Source: Flavobacterium sp.
Lineage (GTDB): Bacteria; Bacteroidota; Bacteroidia; Flavobacteriales; Flavobacteriaceae
Direction of reading: 5' to 3'
Length of the DNA stretch: 64,000 nucleotides
Assembly: GCA_030151255.1 (NCBI GenBank)
Contig: JASLED010000026.1
Coordinates: 1-64,000, forward strand
Shown here: positions 8,255 to 17,544 of the stretch, in pieces
Position numbering within the stretch: the stretch's first letter is position 1
How the letters are laid out: each line of letters begins with the position of its first letter
Made by a program: the position numbers and the translations under genes
The notes under the pieces: generated by a model
Seen by the model: the letters and a program-made list of their open reading frames with translations, nothing else
Database searches by the model: none
Told to the model about the DNA's origin: nothing

Positions 8255-9142
8255 ATGTCAAAGTCTTCAATTGTAATTCTAAACAACTATAAATACAAAA
8301 AGTTGTTTTTACCACATTTGACAGATAGCTGTCTAGATAATGATTACAAAATTCAGGTATATCGTTTAGAAGATTATCTGAAAGGCATAGTTATGCCAGT
8401 TATTCCTTACAGAACAACATTTAATTTTATGATGTTGCTTACAGAAGGTAGCTTAACACAATACCTGGATAGTGGAGTTTATTCTTTGGTAAAGAATGAT
8501 ATTATTAATATAAAAAGTGGTAATATAACTGCAACACTTTCATTGACAGAGAACATAAAAGGATATTTTGTAGCGTATGAAAACGAAGTTATTACAGATA
8601 TTTCGTTTGGCACTAGCGATTTACAGTTTTTTGCCATGAATCCATTTGCTAAGTTAGACGAACAAAGTGCGAAATGGTCGGCAAAACTATTAGATTTATT
8701 GGAAGAGGAAAGCGCTAACGAGAATCACGATGTAGATATATGCGTTACCTTGTTAGAAACTTTGCTAATGAAAATAATTCGAGCTGATAGAGAAAAGAAA
8801 ACACCTATGAGCCGACAGCTCGATATTGCCTTTCGATTTAGAGAATTGGTGCAAAAGTTTCATATCGATCATAAAAACGTATTGTTTTATGCCAACTTAC
8901 TTCACATTTCAGAAAATTATTTAAACAAATGTGTAAAGGAAGCCACTAGTAAACCACCAAAACAATGGATAAACGAAATAAGTATTTTACACAGCCAAGT
9001 GCTATTGCAAGATAAAACAAGAGATATTGCAGGAATTGCATTTGAATTAAAATATAATTCGCCTTCCTATTTTACTCGCCTTTTTAAGAAAGTTACAGGA
9101 TATTCACCAAGTGATTACCGAAAACATAAATTTAATTTATAA
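8255..9142 (+). CDS. AraC-family transcriptional regulator
   Basis: A 295-residue protein with an N-terminal cupin-like sensory domain and a C-terminal pair of helix-turn-helix units: the first near 210-235 (FYANLLHISENYLNKCVKEAT), the second ending in the AraC signature (IAFELKYNSPSYFTRLFKKVTGYSPSDYRK) near 260-290. It lies 77 bases after the urea transporter gene with a TATATTTG -7-like box between (8193-8200), so it may have its own promoter. Control of the urease genes is possible from position only. Confidence 0.88.
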   Translation: MSKSSIVILNNYKYKKLFLPHLTDSCLDNDYKIQVYRLEDYLKGIVMPVIPYRTTFNFMMLLTEGSLTQYLDSGVYSLVKNDIINIKSGNITATLSLTENIKGYFVAYENEVITDISFGTSDLQFFAMNPFAKLDEQSAKWSAKLLDLLEEESANENHDVDICVTLLETLLMKIIRADREKKTPMSRQLDIAFRFRELVQKFHIDHKNVLFYANLLHISENYLNKCVKEATSKPPKQWINEISILHSQVLLQDKTRDIAGIAFELKYNSPSYFTRLFKKVTGYSPSDYRKHKFNL

Positions 9143-9198
9143 TATATTCAAAGCGATGTAATAAACTAGCTTTATTTTTACAAAAGTTAAGAAGCGTA

Positions 9199-9231
9199 AA
9201 AAAAGAAGCATTAATACATGCTTCTTTTTTT
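9199..9231. terminator. Bidirectional terminator between AraC gene and ygiD-like gene
   Basis: AAAAAGAAGCA and TGCTTCTTTTTTT form a stem around a short loop, with T runs in both directions. It lies between convergent genes. Confidence 0.8.
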
Positions 9232-10063
9232 ATTGGTAATACATAAATGATGTCATGGTTAATGATCCAGCTACACATTCGTCATTGAAAAAAAGTAGAT
9301 CATCATTTTTATCTTTAAGACCGATGTTATAAAGCATTGGAATGTAATGATCAACTGATGGAACGGCCAATTTTATATGAGGATTTAATTTTTCATAATC
9401 AATCAAATCTTTGTAATCGTGATTGATTATCTTATTCTTCATAATTTCGTTAATTTCAATTGCCCAATCATAGCCATAAGAATCGTTCATCTTGTCCCAA
9501 GCAAGCATTCTAAGGTTGTGTACCATATTTCCACTACCTAAAATTAGAACACCTTTTTTTCTTAGTTCTTTTAATTGAGTAGCTAGTTGATAATGATATT
9601 CCAACGGTTGATTAAAATCAATACTTAATTGAAGAGTAGGAATGTTGGCTTTCGGAAACATGTAACGAGTTACTGTCCAAGTACCATGATCCAATCCCCA
9701 TTCGTGATCTAATCCAATATCAAAATTAGGTAAATCATTTTTTATTTCTTCTGCTAACAATGGATTACCAGGTGCAGGATAATTTACATCGAATAAAGCT
9801 TGTGGAAAACCATAAAAATCATGAATTGTTGCAGGATGATTCATTGCTGTAATATAAGTGCCTTTTGTAAGCCAATGTGCAGATATAACAATAATTGCAT
9901 TTGGAGTAGGAAGTGATTCACCCAATTGTGCCCAATTTAATGAAAACTCATTGTTTTCAATACCATTCATAGGAGAGCCATGCCCGATAAAAACAGTTGG
10001 CATAATGGTATCGTTATATTTTAGGTTTTTAGAAAAGTTATATAGTTTTTGTAATGCATTCAT
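9230..10063 (-). CDS. DODA-type extradiol aromatic ring-opening dioxygenase (YgiD-like)
   Basis: A 277-residue protein of the class III extradiol dioxygenase fold in the 4,5-DOPA dioxygenase group. Visible landmarks are the N-terminal FIGHGSPMN, SAHWLT near 62-67, HDFYGFP near 80-86, the LDHGTWTVTRYMFP block, GSGNMVHNLR, and a late VDHYIPMLY. The histidines in these motifs are the expected metal ligands. In E. coli YgiD acts on L-DOPA in vitro; the natural substrate is unclear. It is a single gene, with its start 58 bases beyond a palindromic terminator serving the next gene. Confidence 0.88.
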   Translation of the reverse strand: MNALQKLYNFSKNLKYNDTIMPTVFIGHGSPMNGIENNEFSLNWAQLGESLPTPNAIIVISAHWLTKGTYITAMNHPATIHDFYGFPQALFDVNYPAPGNPLLAEEIKNDLPNFDIGLDHEWGLDHGTWTVTRYMFPKANIPTLQLSIDFNQPLEYHYQLATQLKELRKKGVLILGSGNMVHNLRMLAWDKMNDSYGYDWAIEINEIMKNKIINHDYKDLIDYEKLNPHIKLAVPSVDHYIPMLYNIGLKDKNDDLLFFNDECVAGSLTMTSFMYYQ

Positions 10064-10120
10064 AAAACATATCTTTTGTTTTCTAAAATTACACAGAAAA
10101 TATTACTTAACATCTTATAG

Positions 10121-10166
10121 ATATCATAAAAAAACCAGCGAAATTTCGCTGGTTTTTTTATGATAT
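10121..10166. terminator. 46-bp perfect palindrome with T tracts
   Basis: Each arm is a perfect 23-base complement of the other, with no loop spacer beyond the central AAATTT. The core stem CCAGCGAAA/TTTCGCTGG is flanked by A7/T7 tracts. It lies just after the stop of the LTA-synthase-like gene (- strand) and ahead of the ygiD-like gene, so it should terminate the former. The symmetry would work in either direction. Confidence 0.8.
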
Positions 10167-10171
10167 ATCGT

Positions 10172-12256
10172 TTATCTTGATGAGCTAGAAATTTGATAAT
10201 TTGCAACAGCTTTTTTTACTAAACTATTATCGAGTTGTGTTTTTGCTTGCATTTTAAAAGAACCATCAGCTTCTTTGTTTACATCAAATTGTTCAACTTT
10301 TCTATTTGGTGATAATACAGTTAAAATATTATTCTCTAAATAACCCAAGTTTTGATATGTTGCAATAAATGCGCGTTCTTGATAATTTGATTTAAAAATA
10401 TCCTGACCGTAGAATTTAGAATCGTAAGATAAATGTAATAATCCAAATACGGTAGGCATTATATCTATTTGAGATACAGGTCTATTTTCCTCTGTTGGTG
10501 TTATAAATCCTGGTGCATAAATTAAAGCAGGAATATGATAACGCTCTAGTGGTAAACTTGCCTTTCCGGCACTTGAAGCGCAATGATCGGAAATAATAAC
10601 AAAAACAGTGTCTTTAAACCAAGGTTTTGTTTTTGCTACTTCAAAGAAATGCCCAATGGCATAATCGGTATATTTTACGCCACCATTTCTTGATTGTGAT
10701 TGACTAGAAATATCTATTTTTCCATCAGGATATGTGTATGGTCTATGATTGCTCACTGTCATAATGTGCCCAAAGAAAGGTTCGTCTTTTTTAGCATTTT
10801 GATCAAATACCTTAATGGCTTTGTCAAACATATCTTCATCACAAACCCCCCAAATATTGCTAAAAGTAATTTCGTCATTTTTAAAGCTACTTTTGTCAAT
10901 AATTGTATAAGAATTTCCTCCAAAAAAGCTCTTCATGTTATCGAAATAGCTATCGCCACCATAAAGATATTGAACATTATAACCTTTATTTTTTAATAAT
11001 TTTCCAGTAGAAAATAAATCTTGGTTGTTTTCTTGTTTTACAATACTTTCTCCTGCACTTGGCGGTCTAGATAAGGTAACTGCTTCTAATCCACGCACTG
11101 TTCGGTTTCCTACGGCAAATAAATTATTAAATACTAAACTTTCTTTTGCAATACGATCTAGGTTTGGTGTAATTCCATCAGTTCCTCCATAACGCTCCAT
11201 AAACGAAGCACTTAAACTTTCGACAGTAATAAGAACAATGTTTTTCTTTATTTCTGGAATTGTATCTGTAATAACTTGTAAATTTTCAATTCCTTTACTA
11301 TTGTATCTTTGATTAATAATTTGTAGCGCTTCATTTTTGTCTAATAAAAGATAGAAATTATTGTAATCTAAACTGCTGCTCATAAATGCTTGATAAAATT
11401 TATATCCTCCATTTGCTTGCAATTCATTATAATACACATTTTCTGTTGTTTGAAATTTTGTCATAAACTTTAAAATTCCAATTGAAGCGCCAGCTAATAG
11501 AAAATATACAACTGAAAATTTAACTTTATCAATCAGATTCATTGGTTTTTCAAACGCTTTTTTGGTGTTTTTGGTAATCCAAATTGTGAAAAGAATAGCT
11601 GTTATAATTACAAAAGCCATGATCCATCCAATAGGGTAAGATTCTGTAATGTTTCCAACTACTTCGTTTGTATAGATTAAATAATCTACCGCAATAAAAT
11701 TATATCTAACTCCAAATTCGTCCCAAAATAAATATTCTCCCATTGCAACAAACATTACTAAAATGGTAGAATAAATAAACATCATAGCTGTATATACTCC
11801 AAAACTCCAATTACTTCTAATTTTGGGTATACATAAACGCAAGCCAAAACTTATTGTTTTAAAAAGAAAGAAATATTGGGCAATATCAGGAACAACATTT
11901 CCGTATTCATGAAAAATTGTATTGAAAAAACTTACATAAATAAGCAATCCAGCAAAAAATAAAAATAAAAGATAACCAATAGGTTTACTGTATTTTGTTG
12001 TTGAAACAGAAACTAATTCAAGCCAAATAAAAAAACTAACAACAATTGTTAAACAAAAATCATTAATAGCACCTAATAAAATAAGTTTTACAATATCTAA
12101 AAAACCTAAATCTTCAATAACGGTATAAGAAAGAATTAAACGTAGTAATAAACCAACTGATAAGGCTAAAAAAAGTAAGCGTTTATAAGTTTGTTTAGCT
12201 ATACTCATGCAATTGGCATTAGTATTTGAATAATTGCAATTAAATAATCTCATCAT
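10172..12256 (-). CDS. LTA-synthase-like membrane sulfatase / phosphoglycerol transferase
   Basis: A 694-residue protein with about five N-terminal membrane helices (to about residue 280) and a C-terminal alkaline-phosphatase-type sulfatase domain outside the membrane. ITVESLSASFMERYGG marks the first metal site and Thr386 (NRTVRG) is the likely nucleophile; VIISDHCASSAG and the YHIPALIYAPG strand complete the site. Gram-negative relatives transfer phosphoglycerol or phosphoethanolamine to envelope glycans; which applies here cannot be read from the sequence. An alternative start at 12208 (MSIAKQ) removes 16 non-hydrophobic residues and may be the true one. Confidence 0.87.
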   Translation of the reverse strand: MMRLFNCNYSNTNANCMSIAKQTYKRLLFLALSVGLLLRLILSYTVIEDLGFLDIVKLILLGAINDFCLTIVVSFFIWLELVSVSTTKYSKPIGYLLFLFFAGLLIYVSFFNTIFHEYGNVVPDIAQYFFLFKTISFGLRLCIPKIRSNWSFGVYTAMMFIYSTILVMFVAMGEYLFWDEFGVRYNFIAVDYLIYTNEVVGNITESYPIGWIMAFVIITAILFTIWITKNTKKAFEKPMNLIDKVKFSVVYFLLAGASIGILKFMTKFQTTENVYYNELQANGGYKFYQAFMSSSLDYNNFYLLLDKNEALQIINQRYNSKGIENLQVITDTIPEIKKNIVLITVESLSASFMERYGGTDGITPNLDRIAKESLVFNNLFAVGNRTVRGLEAVTLSRPPSAGESIVKQENNQDLFSTGKLLKNKGYNVQYLYGGDSYFDNMKSFFGGNSYTIIDKSSFKNDEITFSNIWGVCDEDMFDKAIKVFDQNAKKDEPFFGHIMTVSNHRPYTYPDGKIDISSQSQSRNGGVKYTDYAIGHFFEVAKTKPWFKDTVFVIISDHCASSAGKASLPLERYHIPALIYAPGFITPTEENRPVSQIDIMPTVFGLLHLSYDSKFYGQDIFKSNYQERAFIATYQNLGYLENNILTVLSPNRKVEQFDVNKEADGSFKMQAKTQLDNSLVKKAVANYQISSSSR

Positions 12257-12485
12257 TTTTTTACGTAAGGTTTAATTTATGGGCAAATAAACAACATTTA
12301 ATTTATATAATATGATTAATTTAACTGTAAATAAGTAAAAAGAGTTGTTTTTGAATGTCTTGTTTGATTTTATATTTTATTTGTTTTAAATATATAGCAA
12401 AAATAATGCGATTGTCATTTTATTATTAGGTGATACAGTAGTTTTGGTAAATTATATAAAGAGATATTTTTAGTGTGATAAAGAA

Positions 12486-12521
12486 AATGCCCTAAAAGTA
12501 AAACTACTTTTAGGGCATTTA
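12486..12521 (-). terminator. Terminator of 3-hydroxyacyl-CoA dehydrogenase gene
   Basis: A 16-bp inverted repeat (AAATGCCCTAAAAGTA and its complement) with a 4-base loop, directly at the stop codon of the - strand gene. Confidence 0.8.
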
Positions 12522-13418
12522 TTATTTTAAAAAATCAGATTTTAAATATTCAGGATTTGGATAAGTATAAAAACCTTCTCCAGAGCTTTGTCCTAGTTTA
12601 TTCTGATCTATAAAATCAGATTTTAGTTTGTTTACAATATTAATTTTTACGGGATCTTTTGTGGCATCTGCTGCCATTTTATTAATGTTGTAAACGGTTG
12701 TAATACCAACAATATCCAAAATGCCAAATGGTCCCATTGGAGAACCGGTTGCTGCCATCCAAGTTTTATCTACAATTTGAGGTTCTGCAATACCATTAAT
12801 CCATAAGTTTGTTGCAGCATCTAAAAACGGAACTAATAATGAATTTAAGATATATCCTCTTTGTTCTTTATGCACAGGCAATGCAATCATGCCAATTTGT
12901 TTTGCAAAATCTACAACTTCATCAAATATTTTTGAATCAGTACCTGCGTGTCCCATAATTTCTGCGGTATTATGAATCCAGATTTCATTTGCAAAATGCA
13001 GCGCTAGAAATTGATTAGAGCGTTTGGTTGAATCTGCTAGTTCGCTCGGTAAAAGAGTTGAAGAGTTGGTTGCAAAAATAGTTTTTTCTGGAGCTACTTC
13101 TGCCAGCGAATTATAGAAGCTAATTTTTATTTTAATGTTTTCAGGAATAGCTTCAATTACTAAATCTGCATCTTTTACAGCATTTGCTAAATTACTATTA
13201 TAGCTTAAATTGTTTAAAGTATTGCTTATTTGTTCATCTGTTGCGTTGAGATCTTTTTTATAGGCTTCGCTCAAGAATTCGAATTTTTCCTTTGCTTTTG
13301 CTAGAATATCATCATTAATATCATAAACTATAACTTGAAATCCTTTAAAAGCAATATGAAAAGCGATTTGATACCCTAATACACCACTGCCAGCAACTGT
13401 AATTTTTTGAAATGACAT
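12522..13418 (-). CDS. 3-hydroxybutyryl/3-hydroxyacyl-CoA dehydrogenase
   Basis: A 298-residue NAD-dependent dehydrogenase. The Rossmann motif GSGVLGYQIA is at about 10-19, an acidic residue ends the second strand (VYDIND), VIEAIPENIKIK near 88-99 follows, and the catalytic His-Glu region (ALHFANEIW, AEIMGHAG) is near 138-160. The C-terminal domain is the usual helical dimerisation part (GPFGILDIVG). It interconverts acetoacetyl-CoA-type 3-oxoacyl-CoA and 3-hydroxyacyl-CoA. It stands alone with its own terminator. A thioesterase gene lies further upstream on the same strand, 494 bases away. Confidence 0.9.
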   Translation of the reverse strand: MSFQKITVAGSGVLGYQIAFHIAFKGFQVIVYDINDDILAKAKEKFEFLSEAYKKDLNATDEQISNTLNNLSYNSNLANAVKDADLVIEAIPENIKIKISFYNSLAEVAPEKTIFATNSSTLLPSELADSTKRSNQFLALHFANEIWIHNTAEIMGHAGTDSKIFDEVVDFAKQIGMIALPVHKEQRGYILNSLLVPFLDAATNLWINGIAEPQIVDKTWMAATGSPMGPFGILDIVGITTVYNINKMAADATKDPVKINIVNKLKSDFIDQNKLGQSSGEGFYTYPNPEYLKSDFLK

Positions 13419-13912
13419 CTCGAATCTTTTTAAATTATTTTATTAAAGTTATAGAAAATAATTGCTTTATACAATAAGAATGAAGAATTATAAAGCACGG
13501 ATTTTAAATATATAAATTATGTTATATTTTATTGACCTAAATAATTAATAAAGGTGTTTTTTGTTGCTTTACTAAATAAAAATGTTATTTCACTAAATTA
13601 AATTTATTTAATAATAGGGTATTTCGTATCTTTATGTAAAGAAATAATAGTAAGGCTTTTACTTAAGATTTAATAGGATTTAGTACATTATGTTTTATAT
13701 AGAAAAATTTTGAGTTGATCATTTACCAAAAAGAGAGCATTTTTTTACTAGTGAATTTTTAAAAAATTCATTTAACGAATCGATATTAAGGGGATTGATT
13801 TGTTGTAATATCTATAAAGATATGAAGTAATACTAAGGGTAAGAATTACTTTCTTTGTTGGAACAATGAACTCAATAAAAAAGCTACTGCATTGCAGTAG
13901 CTTTTATTTTTT
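13419..13912. other. Gene-poor spacer of 494 bases
   Basis: Very AT-rich. It includes the promoter region of the dehydrogenase gene and the terminator of the thioesterase gene at the right end. An imperfect hairpin (GAATTTTTAAAAAATTC) lies near 13752. No coding remnant or known RNA was recognised. Confidence 0.5.
13879..13904 (-). terminator. Terminator of acyl-CoA thioesterase gene
   Basis: AAGCTACTGC and GCAGTAGCTT form a perfect stem with a 3-base loop, flanked by A and T runs, immediately after the stop of the - strand gene. Confidence 0.8.
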
Positions 13913-14335
13913 TTATTCTATATCATCTAAAACAGGAACTGGCCGCTTATTTTCGTTAATTGCTACTAAGGTAAAATTACCTGTAATGGCTTTTTCTCTT
14001 CCATCTCTATACATACTCTCTACAAAAACTTCTACTTGAACATCTAAACTTGTACGTCCAACGCGTGAAACTTTACCAATAAATTCAACTAACGTTCCGG
14101 CTGGAATAGGTTGTGTAAAGTCGATTTTATCGCTAGATACAGTTACTAATGGTTTTCTACAAAAACGAGTTGCTGTCATAAAAGCAATTTCATCCATTAG
14201 ATAAAGTACTGCACCACCAAACATTGTATTATGATGGTTAGTTTGACCTGGGAAAACACTTCTAAATACATGAGTTTCAGAATCAATGATTTTTTTTTGA
14301 ATACGCAGTTCTCTGCTTTTTAGTTTTTCTTCCAT
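13913..14335 (-). CDS. Acyl-CoA thioesterase, hotdog fold (YciA/BFIT type)
   Basis: A 140-residue single-hotdog thioesterase. NHHNTMFGGAVLYLMDE (33-49) is the family core, with Asp48 as the likely catalytic acid, and FIGKVSRVGRTSLDV near 85-99 matches the second conserved block. These enzymes hydrolyse acyl-CoA to free acid and CoA, and their chain-length preference is not predictable. On this strand a cobalamin riboswitch ends about 130 bases before the start, with no gene between, so this is the nearest possible target of B12 control. Confidence 0.85.
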   Translation of the reverse strand: MEEKLKSRELRIQKKIIDSETHVFRSVFPGQTNHHNTMFGGAVLYLMDEIAFMTATRFCRKPLVTVSSDKIDFTQPIPAGTLVEFIGKVSRVGRTSLDVQVEVFVESMYRDGREKAITGNFTLVAINENKRPVPVLDDIE

Positions 14336-14464
14336 ACTGAAATTGTAATAATTACTATTAATCGAAATTTCATAATTCTTATGGAATAGCTTTTTTAATT
14401 GGTTTATATAAATAGTGTATACAAACTATAATTATAGTTGCATTGTCTATTTTCTATTTCTGAC

Positions 14465-14620
14465 GGTTACTTCAATCGCGAAAGTTGGGCCATACTTGCT
14501 TTGCAAGAAGATTAAAGTGGGTGATCTGACTTGTATTTTTCTGACTAAAATCAGATTGTACTTACAGTTGCGCGACAGTTCGTGATTTTCACACGATTCC
14601 CCCAAAATTCCTTTAATCCA
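14465..14620 (-). promoter_or_regulatory. Cobalamin (B12) riboswitch
   Basis: Read on the - strand, this has the conserved B12-aptamer elements in order: GGATTAAAG (paired arm), GGGGAATCGTGTGAAAATCACG, the invariant CGCGCAACTGTAAG (complement of 14561-14574), and a B12-box-like GTCAGATCACCCAC (complement of about 14517-14532). GATTAAAG at 14618-14611 pairs perfectly with CTTTAATC at 14517-14510, closing the aptamer. A hairpin CTTGC-AAA-GCAAG follows as part of the expression platform. Such switches usually repress B12 uptake, synthesis or B12-independent isozymes. Here the first downstream gene is an acyl-CoA thioesterase. Confidence 0.9.
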
Positions 14621-15004
14621 TGAATTGAAAATTTCACAACAAATATACGTACTAAAAGTGTTTTGTTGAGAATAATTTTACAAAAACACAATTTTAGTAC
14701 TTGTCATGCTGGTTGAATGATAGATGTTTTTGTTTTTTAATTATTTTATAGTATTTGGCTTTACTAAAAAAAAGAGGCTGCTCACCAAAAAAAACACTTT
14801 TTAATATAATGAATTTATAGTTTTATAATAATTCTTTCAAAAACTGGCAAATTAAGAAAGGAAAGATTGCTGTGAAAAAGTACTTTCTAAGGTTCATGTT
14901 CACAAGTATTTTATTGTTGTAGTTATATCTCATAAAAAGTATTAGTGTCTATTTATTGAGTTATAAAAAACAAGAAAAGGATAGCATTTGCTATCCTTTT
15001 TTTC
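14621..15004. other. Spacer upstream of the riboswitch
   Basis: AT-rich region between the riboswitch and the FabH-like gene, both on the - strand. It should contain the riboswitch promoter. The FabH terminator lies at 14975-15000. No gene remnant was recognised. Confidence 0.5.
14975..15000 (-). terminator. Terminator of FabH-like gene
   Basis: AAAAGGATAGCA and TGCTATCCTTTT form a 12-bp stem with a 2-base loop and a T run, adjacent to the stop codon. Confidence 0.85.
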
Positions 15005-16063
15005 TTATACTTGATATACAAAAGCATTTATATTCATGCCGGCGCCTACTGAAGCAAAAAGTAAATAATCTCCTTTTTTAAAGGAATGATTTTCTAATTC
15101 GTTATTGCTAATCATATCATATAAAGTTGGTAGAGTTGCAACACTGCTATTTCCAAGTTTTTGAATATTCATTGGCATTACATCTTTAGGCATTTCTATT
15201 TCATAAAGCTCATAAAATCGTTTCACGATTGCTTCATCCATTTTTTCATTTGCCTGATGAATAATTATTTTATTTAATTGTCGAATATCTATTCCACTTT
15301 CGTCTAAACAGTTTTTCATTGCTTGTGGCACTTGTGTAAGCGCAAATTCATAAATTTTTCTGCCAAGCATTTTTATATAACGAGTATCATTTTGCTCGTC
15401 TTTTTTGTAAGATTCACCGCAATTGATATAATAAGCCTCATCATAGGTAAAACTGCAAGATTTTGTAGCAATTATTCCGCCAGGTTCGTCAGTTGTGCTA
15501 AATATTGTTGCGCCCGCTCCGTCTGCATAAATCATAGAATCTCTATCGTGCAAATCAATTACTCTTGATAGTGTTTCTGCTCCAATAACCAAACAATTTT
15601 TTGCAATACCTAATGACATATATGCATATGCTTGAATTACACCTTGTAACCATCCTGGACACCCAAATAATACATCGTATGCTACACAGTTTGGGTTTTT
15701 TATTTTAAGGTTGTGTTTTACTCTTGACGCAAGACTTGGAACAATATCTGATTGTATTTTACCATATTTAATATCTCCAAAATTATGCGCAAAAATAATA
15801 TAGTCTAAGTCTTCTTTGTTGATTTTGGCATTTTCAATAGCCCGTTCCGCAGCAATAGTTCCAATTGATGTTGTTGTAAGATTGTCTGTTATATAACGTC
15901 TTTCTTGAATACCTGTTATTTGTTCTAACTTTTTTGCAATACGTTCGTTCGAATCTTTTAAAACTTCTCCTTTTTCATCTCTAAAATCAAATTGATGAAA
16001 GTCGTTGTTTGTTACAACTTGTGTAGGAATATAACTTCCTGAACCTTTAATTTTGATTGCCAT
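15005..16063 (-). CDS. 3-oxoacyl-ACP synthase III (FabH/KAS III family)
   Basis: A 352-residue thiolase-fold condensing enzyme with the FabH catalytic triad: Cys135 (LFGCPGW), His269 (IIHQAN) and Asn305 (KLGNSSV). FabH starts fatty-acid synthesis by joining acyl-CoA to malonyl-ACP. This protein has an insertion near 25-40 (RDEKGEVLKDSNE) and the loop FGDIKYGKIQSDIVPS, which mark a Bacteroidota subgroup distinct from housekeeping FabH, so its acyl donor may differ. An SDR gene (16345) is transcribed divergently from the other side of a 281-base gap. Confidence 0.87.
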   Translation of the reverse strand: MAIKIKGSGSYIPTQVVTNNDFHQFDFRDEKGEVLKDSNERIAKKLEQITGIQERRYITDNLTTTSIGTIAAERAIENAKINKEDLDYIIFAHNFGDIKYGKIQSDIVPSLASRVKHNLKIKNPNCVAYDVLFGCPGWLQGVIQAYAYMSLGIAKNCLVIGAETLSRVIDLHDRDSMIYADGAGATIFSTTDEPGGIIATKSCSFTYDEAYYINCGESYKKDEQNDTRYIKMLGRKIYEFALTQVPQAMKNCLDESGIDIRQLNKIIIHQANEKMDEAIVKRFYELYEIEMPKDVMPMNIQKLGNSSVATLPTLYDMISNNELENHSFKKGDYLLFASVGAGMNINAFVYQV

Positions 16064-16344
16064 AAATGGGGTTGATTAGTTAGTTTGTAAAAAATAATAT
16101 ATTTGATTAAATAATTCTTACAAAAACATTATTTTATAAGATACTAAGTTAAAGATTATGTGAATACCAAAGTTTAAAAAAAAGTGAAAAATTAGTTATA
16201 ACAATTTAAATATAAAAAATTGCAATTATGATAAAACGGCTATTGAAATTGTTTTTTCTATTACTTTATTGCATTTAAATTGTTTTACTTCGTTTTTTTT
16301 GAGGATAATTTCTATCTTGCTGTAATAGATTAATTAAATACAAG

Positions 16345-17052
16345 ATGGACACATTAAAAAATAAAGTAGTTTATATTACAGGAGGTACAAAAGGCATCGG
16401 AAAAGGCATCGCCGAAGCTTTGTTGGCGCAAGGTTGTAAAGTTGCAATTTCGGGTAGAAATACGATAGATGTAACAGCTATAGCAGCTAATTTAGGAACA
16501 GAAGAAAATGTTTTGGCAATTACTTCTAATGTTACTGATTATAATCAAGAAGTAGCAGCTGTTGAAGCTATTGTGCAAAAGTTTGGTAAGTTAGATGTTG
16601 TGATTGCCAATGCAGGTGTAGGAATTTTTGCTGCTGTAGATCAAATGTCAATAGAAGAGTGGCAAACGATGATTGATACTAATCTTACAGGAGCTTTTTA
16701 TACATTAAAAGCTTCAGTTGAACAATTAAAAGTAAACAAAGGTTATTATATAACTATTGCAAGCTTAGCCGGAATCAATTTCTTTGCTTCAGGTAGCGGA
16801 TATAATGCTAGTAAATTTGGAGTTGTTGGGTTTACGCAGGCTGCAATGTTAGATTTGCGCGTGCATGATGTAAAAGTTACAACAATTCTTCCAGGTTCTG
16901 TAACAAGTAATTTCAATAATCATGAACCGAATGAAAAGGATGCATGGAAAATTCAGCCAGAAGATATTGGCGAAATTGTTGTAGATATTCTAAAAATGAA
17001 TCCGCGAGTATTACCTAGTAAAATTGAAATTCGCCCCTTAAAAACAAGCTAA
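16345..17052 (+). CDS. Short-chain dehydrogenase/reductase
   Basis: A 235-residue classical SDR. The cofactor motif TGGTKGIG is at 12-19, NAGVG near 90, and the catalytic set is Ser140, Tyr153 and Lys157 (YNASK). The pattern is that of 3-oxoacyl-ACP reductases and related NADP enzymes; the C-terminus is short. The substrate is unknown, though the divergent FabH-like gene makes a ketoacyl substrate plausible. A small HAD gene follows after 15 bases, so the two may share a transcript. Confidence 0.88.
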   Translation: MDTLKNKVVYITGGTKGIGKGIAEALLAQGCKVAISGRNTIDVTAIAANLGTEENVLAITSNVTDYNQEVAAVEAIVQKFGKLDVVIANAGVGIFAAVDQMSIEEWQTMIDTNLTGAFYTLKASVEQLKVNKGYYITIASLAGINFFASGSGYNASKFGVVGFTQAAMLDLRVHDVKVTTILPGSVTSNFNNHEPNEKDAWKIQPEDIGEIVVDILKMNPRVLPSKIEIRPLKTS

Positions 17053-17067
17053 TATTAATGTTTTAAG

Positions 17068-17448
17068 ATGAAAAAAAGTATTTCAGTCGATTTTGATGGA
17101 ACACTCACTCAAACAGATGTAAAAGATTTTGTGAGAAATTTGATTCAAAACGAAATAGAAATTTACATTGTAACTGGCAGATATAATGATTTGTTATGTC
17201 ATTTAAATGTTTCGTCAAATGATGATTTATTTGCTGTTGCAACACAATTAGATATTCCACACCGTAATGTTATTTTTACCAATAAAAGTGATAAAAGCTA
17301 TGTTTTGGGAGGAAGCAAATTAGTTTTTCATTTGGATGACGACATTTATACAGTTGATGAAATTAATCGTTATTCTGACATAAAAGCTATTTGTATTCAT
17401 CAGATTGATTGGAAGGAAAAATGTACTGAGTTATTACAAAAAAAGTAG
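17068..17448 (+). CDS. Small HAD-like hydrolase
   Basis: A 126-residue protein that starts with the HAD motif I at residues 8-14 (DFDGTLT; nucleophile Asp8, acid Asp10). Motif II may be the Thr of VTGRYND (about 41-47), and a DDD acidic motif lies near 90-93 (HLDDDIYTVDE). The cap domain is missing, as in minimal HAD phosphatases. The substrate is unknown. It follows the SDR gene closely and has its own terminator at 17496-17520. Confidence 0.75.
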   Translation: MKKSISVDFDGTLTQTDVKDFVRNLIQNEIEIYIVTGRYNDLLCHLNVSSNDDLFAVATQLDIPHRNVIFTNKSDKSYVLGGSKLVFHLDDDIYTVDEINRYSDIKAICIHQIDWKEKCTELLQKK

Positions 17449-17495
17449 CGAAATTGCAATTGTTTGGTAAGTGTATTTAAATTATGAGAAATAAA

Positions 17496-17520
17496 GAAAG
17501 TCCCAATTAAGGGGCTTTTT
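17496..17520 (+). terminator. Terminator of HAD gene
   Basis: GAAAGTCCC and GGGGCTTTTT pair around AATTAA, with one G-T pair, followed by a T run. Confidence 0.65.
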
Positions 17521-17544
17521 TCTTTTCTTCGTTTTCCTGAAAAA

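Noticed and set aside
15323..15568. Open frame opposite the KAS III gene
   Set aside because: Antisense shadow of the catalytic region.
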